Part shown: piece after piece, positions 44,678-56,208 of the stretch | How positions within the stretch are numbered: position 1 is the stretch's first letter | Layout: every line of letters starts with the position of its first letter | Source of the DNA: Rhodococcus sp. KRD197 | GTDB taxonomy: Bacteria; Actinomycetota; Actinomycetes; Mycobacteriales; Mycobacteriaceae | Reading direction: 5' to 3' | Length of the DNA: 64,000 nucleotides | Assembly: GCF_017168235.1 (NCBI RefSeq) | Contig: NZ_JABFAO010000001.1 | Location: forward strand, 208,048-272,047 | Made by a program: the position numbers and the translations under genes | Notes under the pieces: generated by a model | Database searches by the model: none | What the model was told of the DNA's origin: nothing | The model's input: only the letters and a program-made list of their open reading frames with translations

Positions 44678-44918
44678 AGAACGCCGGACACACCACACCG
44701 CCCCAACTAAACCGGCAGTCCGTCCGGTCGCGTCGGGCAGGACCCCAACTCTCCTACTCTTCAACGTATTTGAAACTCTTTGATTTTCGTGGTGCCGAGG
44801 GGGTCGCAGCGCGTAGTCGTCGATGAAGAGCACCTCGATCGCGGTCAACCGTTGGACCTTGACTGCATCGACATGAGCAGCACTGACGGTTTCAGTGGAC
44901 ACACGTACACTGGATTAC

Positions 44919-46199
44919 GTGGGGACGAGAACTCTGAGAACACAGGAGTGGGGCGGACTCGGTGAGCTTGCCCTTCGCGAGTTGGCGTCGGCCGCGGGTG
45001 GTATTCGCGCAGTCCACTCGGCAATCGCACGACGCACGTTTGCTGCTGTGCGGCTCGGCGTCGGCCCCGCTGTTCTACCGACACAGCTGATGCACGACGC
45101 CATCGCCGCCGGCACCTACGCGAGCATCGAGGCCGCCTGCACCGGCGCAGCCAAAGCAGTCGGCGCGCTGACGAGAGGCGACCACGTGACCGAGGACGAC
45201 CCCCGACCGTCGCCGTCGCACACTGCGCTCGGCGCGCAGACCATCGCTGTACTGCACGGTCTCATCGGCGACGACATGGAGCGAAGCGCCCGGGTCCTTG
45301 CCTACCCGATGGCGATACGAGTCGACGGACGCCCTGTACCCCCGCAGTACCGAGCTCTGGCCGCAGCGTTTCCCCATGCAGGAGCGCATCTCGTGGTGTT
45401 CCTGCACGGGCTCGTCGAGACCGAATCGGCATGGCGACTCGGCGGGCGGCCCACGTACGGGGAGCGACTCGACTCCGAAGCCGAAACCACCTCAATCTTC
45501 CTGCGTTACAACACCGGACGTCGCATTGCCACGAACGGCGCCGACCTGTCGACCATGCTGGAACAGCTCGTAATAGCCTGGCCTGTACGGGTTCACCGCA
45601 TCACACTGGTCGGGCACTCCATGGGCGGCTTGGTCTCACGCAGCGCCGCTCACCAAGCTGCCGAGAGCGGCCGCCGGTGGGTGGACCTGTTGACAGACGT
45701 ATTCACCCTCGGGACGCCACATCTGGGTGCACCGCTTGCACACGGCGTTCACATGGCCGCGGCCGCAATGGCGCTGGCGCCCGAGACCCGACCGTTCGCG
45801 AAACTCCTGGCGCGCCGAAGTGCCGGAGTCCGTGACCTGATCCACGGTTCCATCACCAAAGAAGATGGACATGCCCGCTACGCCGACAGCTTCGACGTCG
45901 GCGCGGCTACGGATATCTCGGTCCCGGACCGGGTGCGACATCATCACGCGTCCGCCGTCGTCACCGGAAGCCCGCGGAACCCGGTCGGGACCTTCGTGGG
46001 CGACGGCCTGGTCCGCACCGACAGCGCCGGAGGCCGAAACAAGCTCCGCAACATAGGTCTTCGCCCGGACGATGGTCTGGCGATCAACAGCGCGCACCAC
46101 TTCACCCTCCTGAACGACGAGAGGGTGTACAGCTGGATGCGGCGCGCACTGGTCGATGACCCGATGACAAACGCCTCGGATCCCGGCTCCGCGTCCTGA
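44919..46199 (+). CDS. Alpha/beta hydrolase, PGAP1/triacylglycerol-lipase-like
   Basis: The 426-residue protein has an N-terminal helical region with no clear signal peptide, then a lipase core from about residue 155: LVVFLHGLVETESAWRL (oxyanion loop), ITLVGHSMGGLVSRSAAHQA (nucleophile), TLGTPHLGAPLAHGVH (the TPH segment of PGAP1/DUF676 lipases), and a final histidine in INSAHHFTLLNDERVY. GTG 44919 is preferred, as TACACT (44906-44911) would place it on a nearly leaderless mRNA; GTG 44895 is the alternative. Substrate unknown. Confidence 0.88.
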   Translation: MGTRTLRTQEWGGLGELALRELASAAGGIRAVHSAIARRTFAAVRLGVGPAVLPTQLMHDAIAAGTYASIEAACTGAAKAVGALTRGDHVTEDDPRPSPSHTALGAQTIAVLHGLIGDDMERSARVLAYPMAIRVDGRPVPPQYRALAAAFPHAGAHLVVFLHGLVETESAWRLGGRPTYGERLDSEAETTSIFLRYNTGRRIATNGADLSTMLEQLVIAWPVRVHRITLVGHSMGGLVSRSAAHQAAESGRRWVDLLTDVFTLGTPHLGAPLAHGVHMAAAAMALAPETRPFAKLLARRSAGVRDLIHGSITKEDGHARYADSFDVGAATDISVPDRVRHHHASAVVTGSPRNPVGTFVGDGLVRTDSAGGRNKLRNIGLRPDDGLAINSAHHFTLLNDERVYSWMRRALVDDPMTNASDPGSAS

Positions 46200-46386
46200 T
46201 TGGTCGGCGGGCGAATAGGGGAAGGGTCCGTTCTGGGTCCGCACGGCTGCCGATGAACTTCGGGAACCGATCGAAGCTCCAGCGCAGTACACGCGGTACG
46301 GATCAGCGTGGCAACGCACTCAGCCGCCGCTGCCGGCGGCCCCGATGGACGAGACTGTCGCAGTGTAAGGCATCACACCTGCATGA

Positions 46387-46425
46387 GAGACGGCCCCAAC
46401 CATTGTCACAGGCCAGGGCCGTCTC
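46387..46425. terminator. Possible hairpin after the lipase gene
   Basis: GAGACGGCCC (46387-46396) and GGGCCGTCTC (46416-46425) form a perfect 10-bp GC-rich stem with a 19-nt loop, 190 nt after the lipase stop and between convergent genes. No T tract follows, so it may be a Rho-assisted or non-terminating hairpin. The rest of 46200-46496 shows no gene. Confidence 0.4.
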
Positions 46426-46496
46426 GTGGAACCTCCTCACGGGATCGAACCGTTGACCGCGTCCGACAATCCGGATTTCTGCACTGCTGCCGTGGT

Positions 46497-46919
46497 CTAC
46501 TTGTCGGCGAGACCTATTGCCGCTGAGAGATATTCACGCGAATCTCGAAATGTCTGCGCGACGCCGCGTCCCGCGACGGCTCTGTACCGACTGATCTGAT
46601 CGTCATCGAGAAGATCGAGGACGGTGCTGGAATCCGCGTGCATCCAACCGCCGTCTCGCACCAATTCGTGGGCGCGCTTGCCTTGCAGGGCTGAAATTCC
46701 CTCGACCCTGATTCCATTCGGATCGGTCGACGCTGCGATGTAGTAAGCCTTCTTGCCGGGGTAGCCAGCCTTGACCTTCGAACGCAACCGCAAGACGGCA
46801 TCGACCGCGTCATCGATGGCAGATGACTGCTCGTCGGAGCCCGATTCGGCAGCAGAGACTCGCGCAATCTCAGCATCCAGTCGAGCAAGCAAAGTGGCGA
46901 GGTACTCAAGATCGCTCAT
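46497..46919 (-). CDS. Hypothetical protein, 140 residues
   Basis: The predicted product is soluble and acidic in its first third (DLEYLATLLARLDAEIARVSAAESGSDEQSSAIDDAVDAVLRLRSKV, probably a helical hairpin). A basic segment follows (AGYPGKKAYYIAASTDPNGIRVEGISALQGKRAHELVRDGGWMHAD). No catalytic motif is seen and I do not recognise the family. ATG 46919 is chosen; the frame is open to 47000. It sits in the accessory region between the lipase and the SIR2-like gene. Confidence 0.55.
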   Translation of the reverse strand: MSDLEYLATLLARLDAEIARVSAAESGSDEQSSAIDDAVDAVLRLRSKVKAGYPGKKAYYIAASTDPNGIRVEGISALQGKRAHELVRDGGWMHADSSTVLDLLDDDQISRYRAVAGRGVAQTFRDSREYLSAAIGLADK

Positions 46920-47666
46920 CGACTCATGATGCCCTACGACAGTGGACTCCTGAACCAGCACCCGACGACGTTCACAATTCAGCTCCAGCACAATGTTCAC
47001 CCACGAGCAGGCCCCCGGCGTCCGAGCTCAACCCAGCGGTCTGCCGCCGAGGCTGGCAGCGGGTCTCCTCGACCCGCTTCGAACTACAGATCGACGCACT
47101 CCGAACCTCCACAGATCTGGTGATATCACCGTGGGCGGAACCGATCTGGGCTACCTCGGCGCACTGCTCGGGTTTGCTGCACGCACCGTTGGTCCGGCGG
47201 TCCCGCGGGATGGTTAATACGAAAGGCCCTGTCCAAGAGAGACATCACCAATGAACTCGTTGTGATGGTCGACTATCACGGCCGAGCACGGAATCGTCTC
47301 ACTGCCAAACCGGACGTCGGGCGATCTCGAGGCGGGCGCTGGCGCGTTCTCAGTGGAGCACCCGAGGCGGAGCGATAGCCGATGGCTTACGCACGAACCG
47401 ACCCGTCGAGCTTGTAGATCATAAACTGTCGGCAAGTTTTTCTCGGCGAAACACGCACAGAAACGACGGGCTACCGTTGATCAATTGGGTCGCCACGGCC
47501 AGAACTCCACCGGAACACAGGACGTAGAATGCCGAGAACGACGAACGGAAGCATTGATGGCTAGCGCTACACCACCGCCCGGACGACGAGTCCGCTCGTA
47601 CTCGGGCGTCTCGCCCTGCCACCCCGACATGCAAGCCATTGATCCCTGCGCCGTCGAGCTCGGCCG
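46920..47666. other. Intergenic stretch without a confident gene
   Basis: About 750 bp with only short, unsupported frames. The most protein-like is a plus-strand fragment near 47235-47374 (NELVVMVDYHGRARNRLTAKP), which has no start or ribosome site and may be a gene remnant. No repeats, integrase or RNA gene were seen. It looks like eroded accessory DNA. Confidence 0.5.
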
Positions 47667-49475
47667 ATGACGCAAGAGGACGCCGTAGCGTCGGTATCTC
47701 CCAAGAACGCGCTGTCCCCAAGAGCGATGCTGTCGATGGCGATGCACGCGCAGCCGGGCGTATACGCACTGCTCCTGGGATCCGGGATCTCGACGAGCGC
47801 CGGCATCCCTACCGGTTGGGGCGTCGTCAAAAGTCTGGTGTCCAAACTTGCGACCGCCGAGAATCCCGACGATTCGGAGTCCCATGTCCTCGCTGCCGAA
47901 GATCCCGAGGCTTGGTGGTCCACGCATGCCGGCAGCGAGCTCGGATACTCCTCTTTGCTCGCTGAAGCCGCGCCATCGGCGTCGGCTCGTCAGGAACTGC
48001 TGCGCGAGTACTTCGTTGCGACGGAGGAGGAACGGGAAGAGGGGAACAAGGTCCCCGGGCCCGCGCATACTGCTGTCGCCGAGCTGGTGAAGCGTGGAAC
48101 AGTTCGGGTCATCTTGACCACCAACTTCGACCAACTGATCGAGCAGGCACTCGACGCAGCCGGGGTCGAGACGCAGGTGATCAGCCGCGCGGATGCCCTC
48201 AAGGGAATGACCCCGCTCGCGCACGCCGCAGTGACCGTCATCAAGCTGCACGGCGATTACACCGAACTCGACACGAGAAACACGTTGGACGAGCTGACTA
48301 CGTACCCGGAACAGTGGATGGATCTGCTGCACCAGGTCTTCACCGAGTTCGGGCTCGTCATCTCGGGATGGTCCGGTGAGTGGGACAAGGCTCTGGTGGC
48401 CGCGCTGGAGGCTGCGCCCCGTCGATACCCGCTCTACTGGGACAGCAGATCGGCGAAAGGGCATGGTGCGCGTCAGCTTCCGACCGCACTGCACGGACAC
48501 CAAGTCCCGGCTTCGTCGGCCGATCAATTATTCAGCGAGCTCGCAAGCAGTATCGACGCGCTGGACCGGCTCGCGGGAACCACCACTGACAACCGCGATG
48601 GCGGTTGCACGTTTGAAGCGATATCTACCGAACCCCGTGCTGCGGATCGATCTTCACGACCTGGTGATGAGCAAGGTCGACACTGTAAACACCGTGATTC
48701 GAGCAATCCCCTATCCCAGTGCAGTCAGTTTCGAGCAACTCGACGCACACTTCACAGAATTGCTGACGGCTACGACCCCGTTGCTTCATCTCTTGGTCAC
48801 CGGAGTCCACCACGACGACGGCTCGCACACACAGCTCTGGGTCGATGTCCTCCAGCGCCTGCTCGATCTCAGGCAGACTCACACCGGCAATCCGACCCTT
48901 CTCCCGCTCCAGCGCTACCCTGCGCTACTGGCCCTGCAGACCATGAACCTGGTTGCTGTCGAGCGCGGCCGGGACGATCTGTTCATCGGGCTGCTCACCG
49001 CGCCGAAGTGGGCAGATGTCGGCCGGGAGCCGACACCCTCCTTCGACGTCCTGCATCTGCAGCGTGTTCTTGAGGAAGGAATGGTCAATGGGCTTCCTCA
49101 ATGGGGAGCCAACCACCCGGGGGGCATTATCCCGGCAGCCACATCATCCGGCACGACCTACAGACCATCTTCGCAGACCACCTCACAGAAAACGGACAAT
49201 TCCGCAGGCTGGTGGACGACGTCGAATACCGGACGGGGCTCGTTCAGCACGTCCTCAACGTGCCGTTGACAAGCATGTTCCAAGCCAACTCGGGAGAGTT
49301 CGTCGGTGAACGCAATCGAACGCCTGATGGCAACACCCCTGCCGAGACGCGCTTTCAGGAGCATATTAAAAGTAAAGAAGACTCTCGGTGGCACACGATA
49401 GGGCCCTCCGGGGTTCTCGGCACTGCAACCCTCAATGCCTACCGTGAAGTTTTGCAGCGGCACCACCGCTACTGA
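47667..49475 (+). pseudogene. SIR2-like (possible anti-phage NADase) protein, interrupted by two frameshifts
   Basis: The first frame (47667 to about 48593) encodes a SIR2_2-type domain: LLLGSGISTSAGIPTGWGVV, ILTTNFDQLIEQALDAAG, VIKLHGDYTELDTRN, and GLVISGWSGEWDKAL. Family-like sequence then moves to the next frame (MAVARLKRYLPNPVLRIDLHDLV to LPQWGANHPGG). At the G6 run 49119-49124 it moves again (HYPGSHIIRHDLQTIF to AYREVLQRHHRY). One extra base near 48593 and one missing G near 49122 explain all three parts as a single protein of about 600 residues. Related SIR2-domain proteins degrade NAD in abortive phage defence; this function is inferred. Confidence 0.78.
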
Positions 49476-49810
49476 AAGCCCGCCAGGAGACCGGGCAGCC
49501 GCATGAAGACCCACCCCAACACCTGACATTTCTCAAAGCAGAGCTACACCACGGTCCAGCCCCCGCTCCGCCCGAGGACTGGGGTCGAGCTGATCCGTCC
49601 CGGCATTTCCGGAGGGCTCATTGCGTGAGTGCCTCCTCCGGATTGAGGGTGCGCGTCCGATCGTAGTGGAGTTGCTCGGCGTGGTCGGGCGTGAGGTCAT
49701 GGCAGTAGCTGTGGGGGCGAAGATCAGGCTGATCAACGCCCGAGGCTACGGCCACCATTCTGCCGCATCGCTGAAAGCAATGATCTATCTCAACCTCGGC
49801 GGAATCGAGG
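49476..49810. other. Intergenic stretch without a confident gene
   Basis: The 335 bp between the SIR2-like remnant and the membrane-protein gene hold only short frames on both strands (for example a TTG-started plus frame at 49621-49833), with no ribosome site and no recognisable motif. I see no RNA gene or clear terminator. Confidence 0.5.
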
Positions 49811-50416
49811 TCAAGCTACCCACACAAAGGTAAGGAGGGGCACATGTGTGCGTGCGATCAGAGGCGACGCCCACGTCAGCAAAGCGAGGACCGTAGCACC
49901 GATGGTGCCCGCGACCAGGCTTTGCGGCACGGTCGTGACGGTGACAGGACCGATCACCGCAGAGTCTCCCGTGGCAGCGAGATAGGGGCTGTACAGTGCG
50001 ACCAACGATCCGATCACGGTGAGCAATCCCGACACGGCCAGGGCGCCACCGACCGTAAGCATGGCGACACTGTAGGCAAGCGGACGAACAAGCGTCTTTG
50101 GCTCACGAAGTCGGACTTCCGGTCGATTCGGCATCGCGCCGGCTTGTAGCGCAGAAGCGCCGGCCCAATCCGTGTGCGCAAGCATGGCTGAGACGACCGG
50201 CAGGCCGAGTCCCAACAGGGCGAGTCCTGCTGTCGCGAGCGCTGCTGCGTGTTCTGCGGGAAGGCTTCGGTCGGTAGTCGCTGCCAGGATAGGTGCCGCA
50301 AGCAGAGCCGAGACAGCCACCGCCAATACTGTCCGAGTCATCACCGCGGCGACATACGATGCTGCACGCCAGTGCGGGAGGGTCTCTGGCGCAGAAGCTA
50401 TCGTCACTCGGCTCAC
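49811..50416 (-). CDS. Hypothetical membrane protein, divergent from ABC exporter
   Basis: The 201-residue protein has about five hydrophobic segments (TVLAVAVSALLAAPILAAT, ALATAGLALLGLGLPVVSAMLA, AYSVAMLTVGGALAVSGLLTVIGSLVALYSPYLA, SLVAGTIGATVLALLTWASPLIA). No known motif is visible. It shares a 100-bp divergent promoter region with the ABC exporter and may belong to the same process. The ATG at 50416 gives the longest sensible form; a later in-frame Met before the first segment is possible. Confidence 0.65.
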   Translation of the reverse strand: MSRVTIASAPETLPHWRAASYVAAVMTRTVLAVAVSALLAAPILAATTDRSLPAEHAAALATAGLALLGLGLPVVSAMLAHTDWAGASALQAGAMPNRPEVRLREPKTLVRPLAYSVAMLTVGGALAVSGLLTVIGSLVALYSPYLAATGDSAVIGPVTVTTVPQSLVAGTIGATVLALLTWASPLIARTHVPLLTFVWVA

Positions 50417-50516
50417 ATGCGCATTCTAGGTTCAGACCTTCAATCGCACGGTAGACCCAGCTATACCTTGCGTTCACGGTTCAGGTCGACTGACGCAAAG
50501 CGCTTGGTGCGTTGAA

Positions 50517-51272
50517 ATGAACAGAATGATCCCACCGGAACCGTCCGACACTGTCCTGCAGCTCCAGGACGTCACACGCACCTTTACCGCTGGCACGAGT
50601 GCATTCGTCGCACTCGATCGTGTCACTCTTGGATGCCGCAGAGGTTCGTGGACAGCCATCATGGGGCCTTCGGGGTCCGGAAAGTCCACGCTGATGAACT
50701 GTGCCGCTGGCCTCGACAACCCGGACTCGGGTCGAATCGTTCTCAACGGTAGTGACATCAGCGCACTCAGCGACGACACACTGACCCGCCTACGCCGCAG
50801 CGACATCAGTTTCGTGTTCCAGCAGTTCAACTTGGTAGCCGCATTGACAGCACTGCAGAACGTCAGCCTCCCGCTCCGGTTGCTCGGCGATTCGCAAGCA
50901 GACTCGACAGCACGAGCTGCGCTTGGCGTACTCGGTCTGGCCGAGCACACCGATCAGAAACCTCGCGAACTATCAGGCGGTCAGCAGCAGCGTGTGGCAA
51001 TTGCTCGAGCTTTGGCAACGCAGCCCAGCATCTTGTTCGCCGACGAACCGACTGGCGCACTCGACAGCGCGTCGGCAAGAGTTGTACTCGGACTCCTTCG
51101 CGAGCTCGTCGATCGAGGACAGACAATTCTCATGGTCACGCATGACCCACACGCGGCTTCTTACGCCGATCACGTCGCGTTCCTACGCGACGGGTTGCTG
51201 GTTCGCACCCTCGACGGTGCAAGTGCCGCGGACATCGCCTCTACCCTCACCGACGTGGAGGTTCAGCGGTGA
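50517..51272 (+). CDS. ABC transporter ATP-binding protein, MacB/LolD type
   Basis: The 251-residue ATPase carries Walker A ([13 protein letters not shown]), Q-loop ([18 protein letters not shown]), signature ([17 protein letters not shown]), Walker B with D-loop ([15 protein letters not shown]), and the H-loop ([14 protein letters not shown]). The FVFQQFNLV form is typical of the MacB/LolD/FtsE group that pairs with FtsX-like permeases. Its stop overlaps the permease GTG as GTGA, so the two form a mechanotransmission-type exporter. Confidence 0.94.
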   Translation: MNRMIPPEPSDTVLQLQDVTRTFTAGTSAFVALDRVTLGCRRGSWTAIMGPSGSGKSTLMNCAAGLDNPDSGRIVLNGSDISALSDDTLTRLRRSDISFVFQQFNLVAALTALQNVSLPLRLLGDSQADSTARAALGVLGLAEHTDQKPRELSGGQQQRVAIARALATQPSILFADEPTGALDSASARVVLGLLRELVDRGQTILMVTHDPHAASYADHVAFLRDGLLVRTLDGASAADIASTLTDVEVQR

Positions 51273-53197
51273 TCGCGTTGGCGGCTCGCACATTCTTGGA
51301 TCGATGGACGCTGTTTGTCGGAACGGTTCTCGCGGTTGCGTTCGGTGTTGGAATCGTTCATGCCGGTATGACAATCATCCTCGGTGTGGAGAACGCTGCG
51401 CCACCGGTCGATGCGAGTCCAGCCGCAGCCGAGGCATTCCGCCAGGCAGCCAGTGGTGCGAACACCCTCTCCGGATTGACGGTCATGTTGGGCGCATTCT
51501 TGACCGTGTTCGTGGCCGCGTCGACAATCGGCTTTGCAGTGGACCAGCGTCGTCGCGATCTCGCAACACTGCGGATCGTGGGTGTCACCGCCGCGCAGAT
51601 TCGTCGGCTGCTGCTCGGTGAGGCATTTCTGGTCGCGGTGGTGGGTTCGGCCACCGGGATACTCTTGGGGATCGGCCTCACGTCGGTTCAGCGCATGATC
51701 CTCATCGGCTCGGGTGTGTTGCCGGTCGAGATCGAGACCCCAATACAGCCCGCAGTGCTCGTACTAGACATCGTTGTCGCGGTAGCGGTCAGTATCTCGG
51801 GTGCGTGGGGGAGTGCTCGTCGCGCAACGCGCGTTCGACCATTGGACGCGCTCCGCCGCACCCAAGAGGAGATGCGGGAAATGGGGCGTCGGCGTTGGCT
51901 GGTCGCGGCAGTCGCACTGCTGCTTACGGGAGTTCAAGTGTTTTACTCAGCTTCCAGTGGAGGGATTCTGATCCCCTTGCTGTTGGGGCTCGGCATCATC
52001 ATCACCGCCTCCGCGGCGATGAGTCGCCTTGCGCCCCTACTGGTGCCTGCCGTTGCGGGTCTCGTGTCCGCAATTGCTCCGCGACATCCTGTCTCGGCAA
52101 CAACCGTTGCCAACCTACGTGATTCAGTACGGCGGACCGCCTCGTGCGCAGCGCCGATGATCGTACTCGTGAGCATAGTGATGGGACTGCAAGGAATTCT
52201 CGACACCCAAACCGCAGCAGGAGAGACCGAGAGGGCCCTGCTTCGAGCCGATCTCGTCGCATCTGGGCAAGCATTCGACTACGGACTAGCCGAAGAGATC
52301 GACGGTATTGCCCTCGCCGCACCTGAAACCGTTGTCCCCCTCGCAGTCAGACTTGTCCGCAACAACGTTGCCCTGGACGGCCCTGGAACGGTTGTCGCAG
52401 TTGATCCGGATCGGTTTCAACAAATCAGGACATTGCCACCGGCATCCGGCAGTCTCGAAGACTTCGGGCCCAACACAATCGTATTCGGTAGCGGACTGGA
52501 CAGCCTGACAGTCAACGGAGAGTACGACGAGGTATCGCTGCAAGTCGAAGGACGAACCATTCCCTTTGGGCAAGCCGCCCGCCTACCGGAGACGCTGGCC
52601 GGCACAGACGGTTTCTACATCGACCGCTCGATTCTCCCTGCTTCGATGCTCGACCGGAACACATCCGTCCTCGTGCAGCTGGAACTGGACGCCGACGTCG
52701 ATTCGGTTCGCTCCGAACTCGCTGCTCTGGGCGCAACCAGTATCGAAACACCATCGGCCTTGGCGCACGAGGACAAATCGACGAAGGACGGCGAAAACCG
52801 GGCGGTGATGGGTGCAATCGTCGGCCTGGGAAGCCTGTATGCACTGATCAGCGTGTTGAGTACCGTCGCGATCTCCATCGGGCAGCGAAGCGCCGAGCTC
52901 GCGACGTTGCGATTGTCCGGCATGACGAGACTGCAAGTCCAAGGCTCAGTGGCCGCTGAAACACTCGCATCGACGCTCATCGGACTGCTGCTCGGTGCGG
53001 CAGCTGCGATAGCTGCACTGGTCGGGCTGTGGATCGCAACGTTCCGCGCGTACGGCACTCCGGTCATAGCCATTCCATGGACTCTTTTAGTAGGAATCAC
53101 TGTGCTGACCACGGCGCTCGTCGCTGCCACCTCGATCATCTCGACGCGATCTGTACTTCGCGTCAGCGCGGTCAAGGCGGTCGGAGCCCTGGAGTAG
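51269..53197 (+). CDS. ABC transporter permease, FtsX-like (MacB) type
   Basis: The 642-residue permease has an N-terminal anchor (FLDRWTLFVGTVLAVAFGVGIVHAGM) and a first FtsX domain with the motif QRRRDLATLRIVGVTAAQIRRLLLGEA. A large extracytoplasmic region lies at about residues 320-500, and the second FtsX domain near the C-terminus includes GQRSAELATLRLSGMTRLQVQGSVAAE. The two RRDLATLR/SAELATLR motifs mark the coupling helices. It works with the ATPase gene upstream (GTGA overlap). Substrates could be antimicrobial peptides or lipids. A TetR or two-component partner is absent. Confidence 0.92.
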   Translation: MIALAARTFLDRWTLFVGTVLAVAFGVGIVHAGMTIILGVENAAPPVDASPAAAEAFRQAASGANTLSGLTVMLGAFLTVFVAASTIGFAVDQRRRDLATLRIVGVTAAQIRRLLLGEAFLVAVVGSATGILLGIGLTSVQRMILIGSGVLPVEIETPIQPAVLVLDIVVAVAVSISGAWGSARRATRVRPLDALRRTQEEMREMGRRRWLVAAVALLLTGVQVFYSASSGGILIPLLLGLGIIITASAAMSRLAPLLVPAVAGLVSAIAPRHPVSATTVANLRDSVRRTASCAAPMIVLVSIVMGLQGILDTQTAAGETERALLRADLVASGQAFDYGLAEEIDGIALAAPETVVPLAVRLVRNNVALDGPGTVVAVDPDRFQQIRTLPPASGSLEDFGPNTIVFGSGLDSLTVNGEYDEVSLQVEGRTIPFGQAARLPETLAGTDGFYIDRSILPASMLDRNTSVLVQLELDADVDSVRSELAALGATSIETPSALAHEDKSTKDGENRAVMGAIVGLGSLYALISVLSTVAISIGQRSAELATLRLSGMTRLQVQGSVAAETLASTLIGLLLGAAAAIAALVGLWIATFRAYGTPVIAIPWTLLVGITVLTTALVAATSIISTRSVLRVSAVKAVGALE

Positions 53198-53319
53198 TCG
53201 ACCTCGCCGTCACCAGTCCTGAGATGAAGAGCCAGCAAACGAGAGGTGGTCACGGTGGCAAGGCGCCCGGTATGGCAGTCGCTTCCCGGACCGCTCACGG
53301 TAACTGTGGCGAGATCTGT

Positions 53320-53562
53320 CTAGCCCGGATCGACGGATTGCACGCGCGCGGCGAATGACTGGGCAGCGGCCGCGTGCATGACACCCCAAGGGACGTGCAA
53401 AGAATGAGCTCCCAGTGTCTTCTCGAAGTCCTTGTAGTGCAAGGCTGTCGGCGCGGCCAGATTGAAGGGGCCACGCGCGGTGGTGCTCAGCGCAGACACG
53501 ATGGCTTCGACCACATCTGCTGTGGCGACTGCGGGCAGCAAGATCGATCGGTCCATCGGGGG
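53320..53562 (-). pseudogene. NAD-dependent epimerase/dehydratase-like fragment
   Basis: About 80 codons resemble the C-terminal half of an extended SDR: LPAVATADVVEAIVSALSTTARGPFNLAAPTALHYKDFEKTLGA, then VPWGVMHAAAAQSFAARVQSVDPG before a stop. Family members continue past the DPG position and need an N-terminal Rossmann domain, neither of which is present, so both ends are lost. It lies in the 470-bp gap between the ABC permease and katG; the rest of that gap (53198-53319) shows nothing. Confidence 0.6.
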
Positions 53563-53614
53563 GCACGGGCACCTTGTCCACCACCTGACACCGCTCAACC
53601 GTTCACCGAATGCG

Positions 53615-53651
53615 AACGCCCCGCACATCCGTTTCGGATGTGCGGGGCGTT
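53615..53651 (-). terminator. Strong hairpin terminator of katG
   Basis: A perfect 16-bp GC-rich stem (53615-53630 with 53636-53651; AACGCCCCGCACATCC and its complement) and a 5-nt loop start 18 nt after the katG stop on the minus strand. The T tract is weak, as is usual in actinobacteria. Confidence 0.75.
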
Positions 53652-53669
53652 GGCGTCGATCGGTTCAGC

Positions 53670-55958
<2,289 letters not shown>

Positions 55959-56152
55959 GGTATCGAATGAGTCGGCGCAATCGACACCGGCGATGAAAGC
56001 CGATGTACTGCAAGGGAAAGGCCTCGCGCAAGTGTGAGGTGGGTGTTCGCCTCGCGCTTGCGCGGGCGAGACGAACCCGCCTCGCGCCGTGGCCGTTGCC
56101 TGACTCATGTTCCCCACGATAAACACGTTCAGCGCTTCGCGCGAGCCTTTTC

Positions 56153-56165
56153 TGGAATTATTCCA
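56153..56165. promoter_or_regulatory. AT-rich 13-bp dyad in the katG-desaturase gap
   Basis: TGGAAT-T-ATTCCA is a perfect dyad followed by an A7 run (56165-56171), within otherwise GC-rich DNA about 250 bp upstream of katG. It could be a Fur-family-like site or part of the desaturase 3' end. The remainder of 55959-56208 shows no gene. Confidence 0.3.
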
Positions 56166-56208
56166 AAAAAAGTTTTCGCGCTACGGACACACGACAGTCG
56201 GCGGCGTG

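Noticed and set aside
46436-46470. tRNA-like T-arm (GGTTCGATCC pattern) on the minus strand, possible attachment site
   Set aside because: No matching acceptor 5' strand, D-arm or anticodon arm could be built around it, and no integrase is present.
46993-47254. Plus-strand frames with a hydrophobic end (LGYLGALLGFAARTVGP)
   Set aside because: No ribosome site or family match; too weak to call a gene, recorded only as an intergenic stretch.
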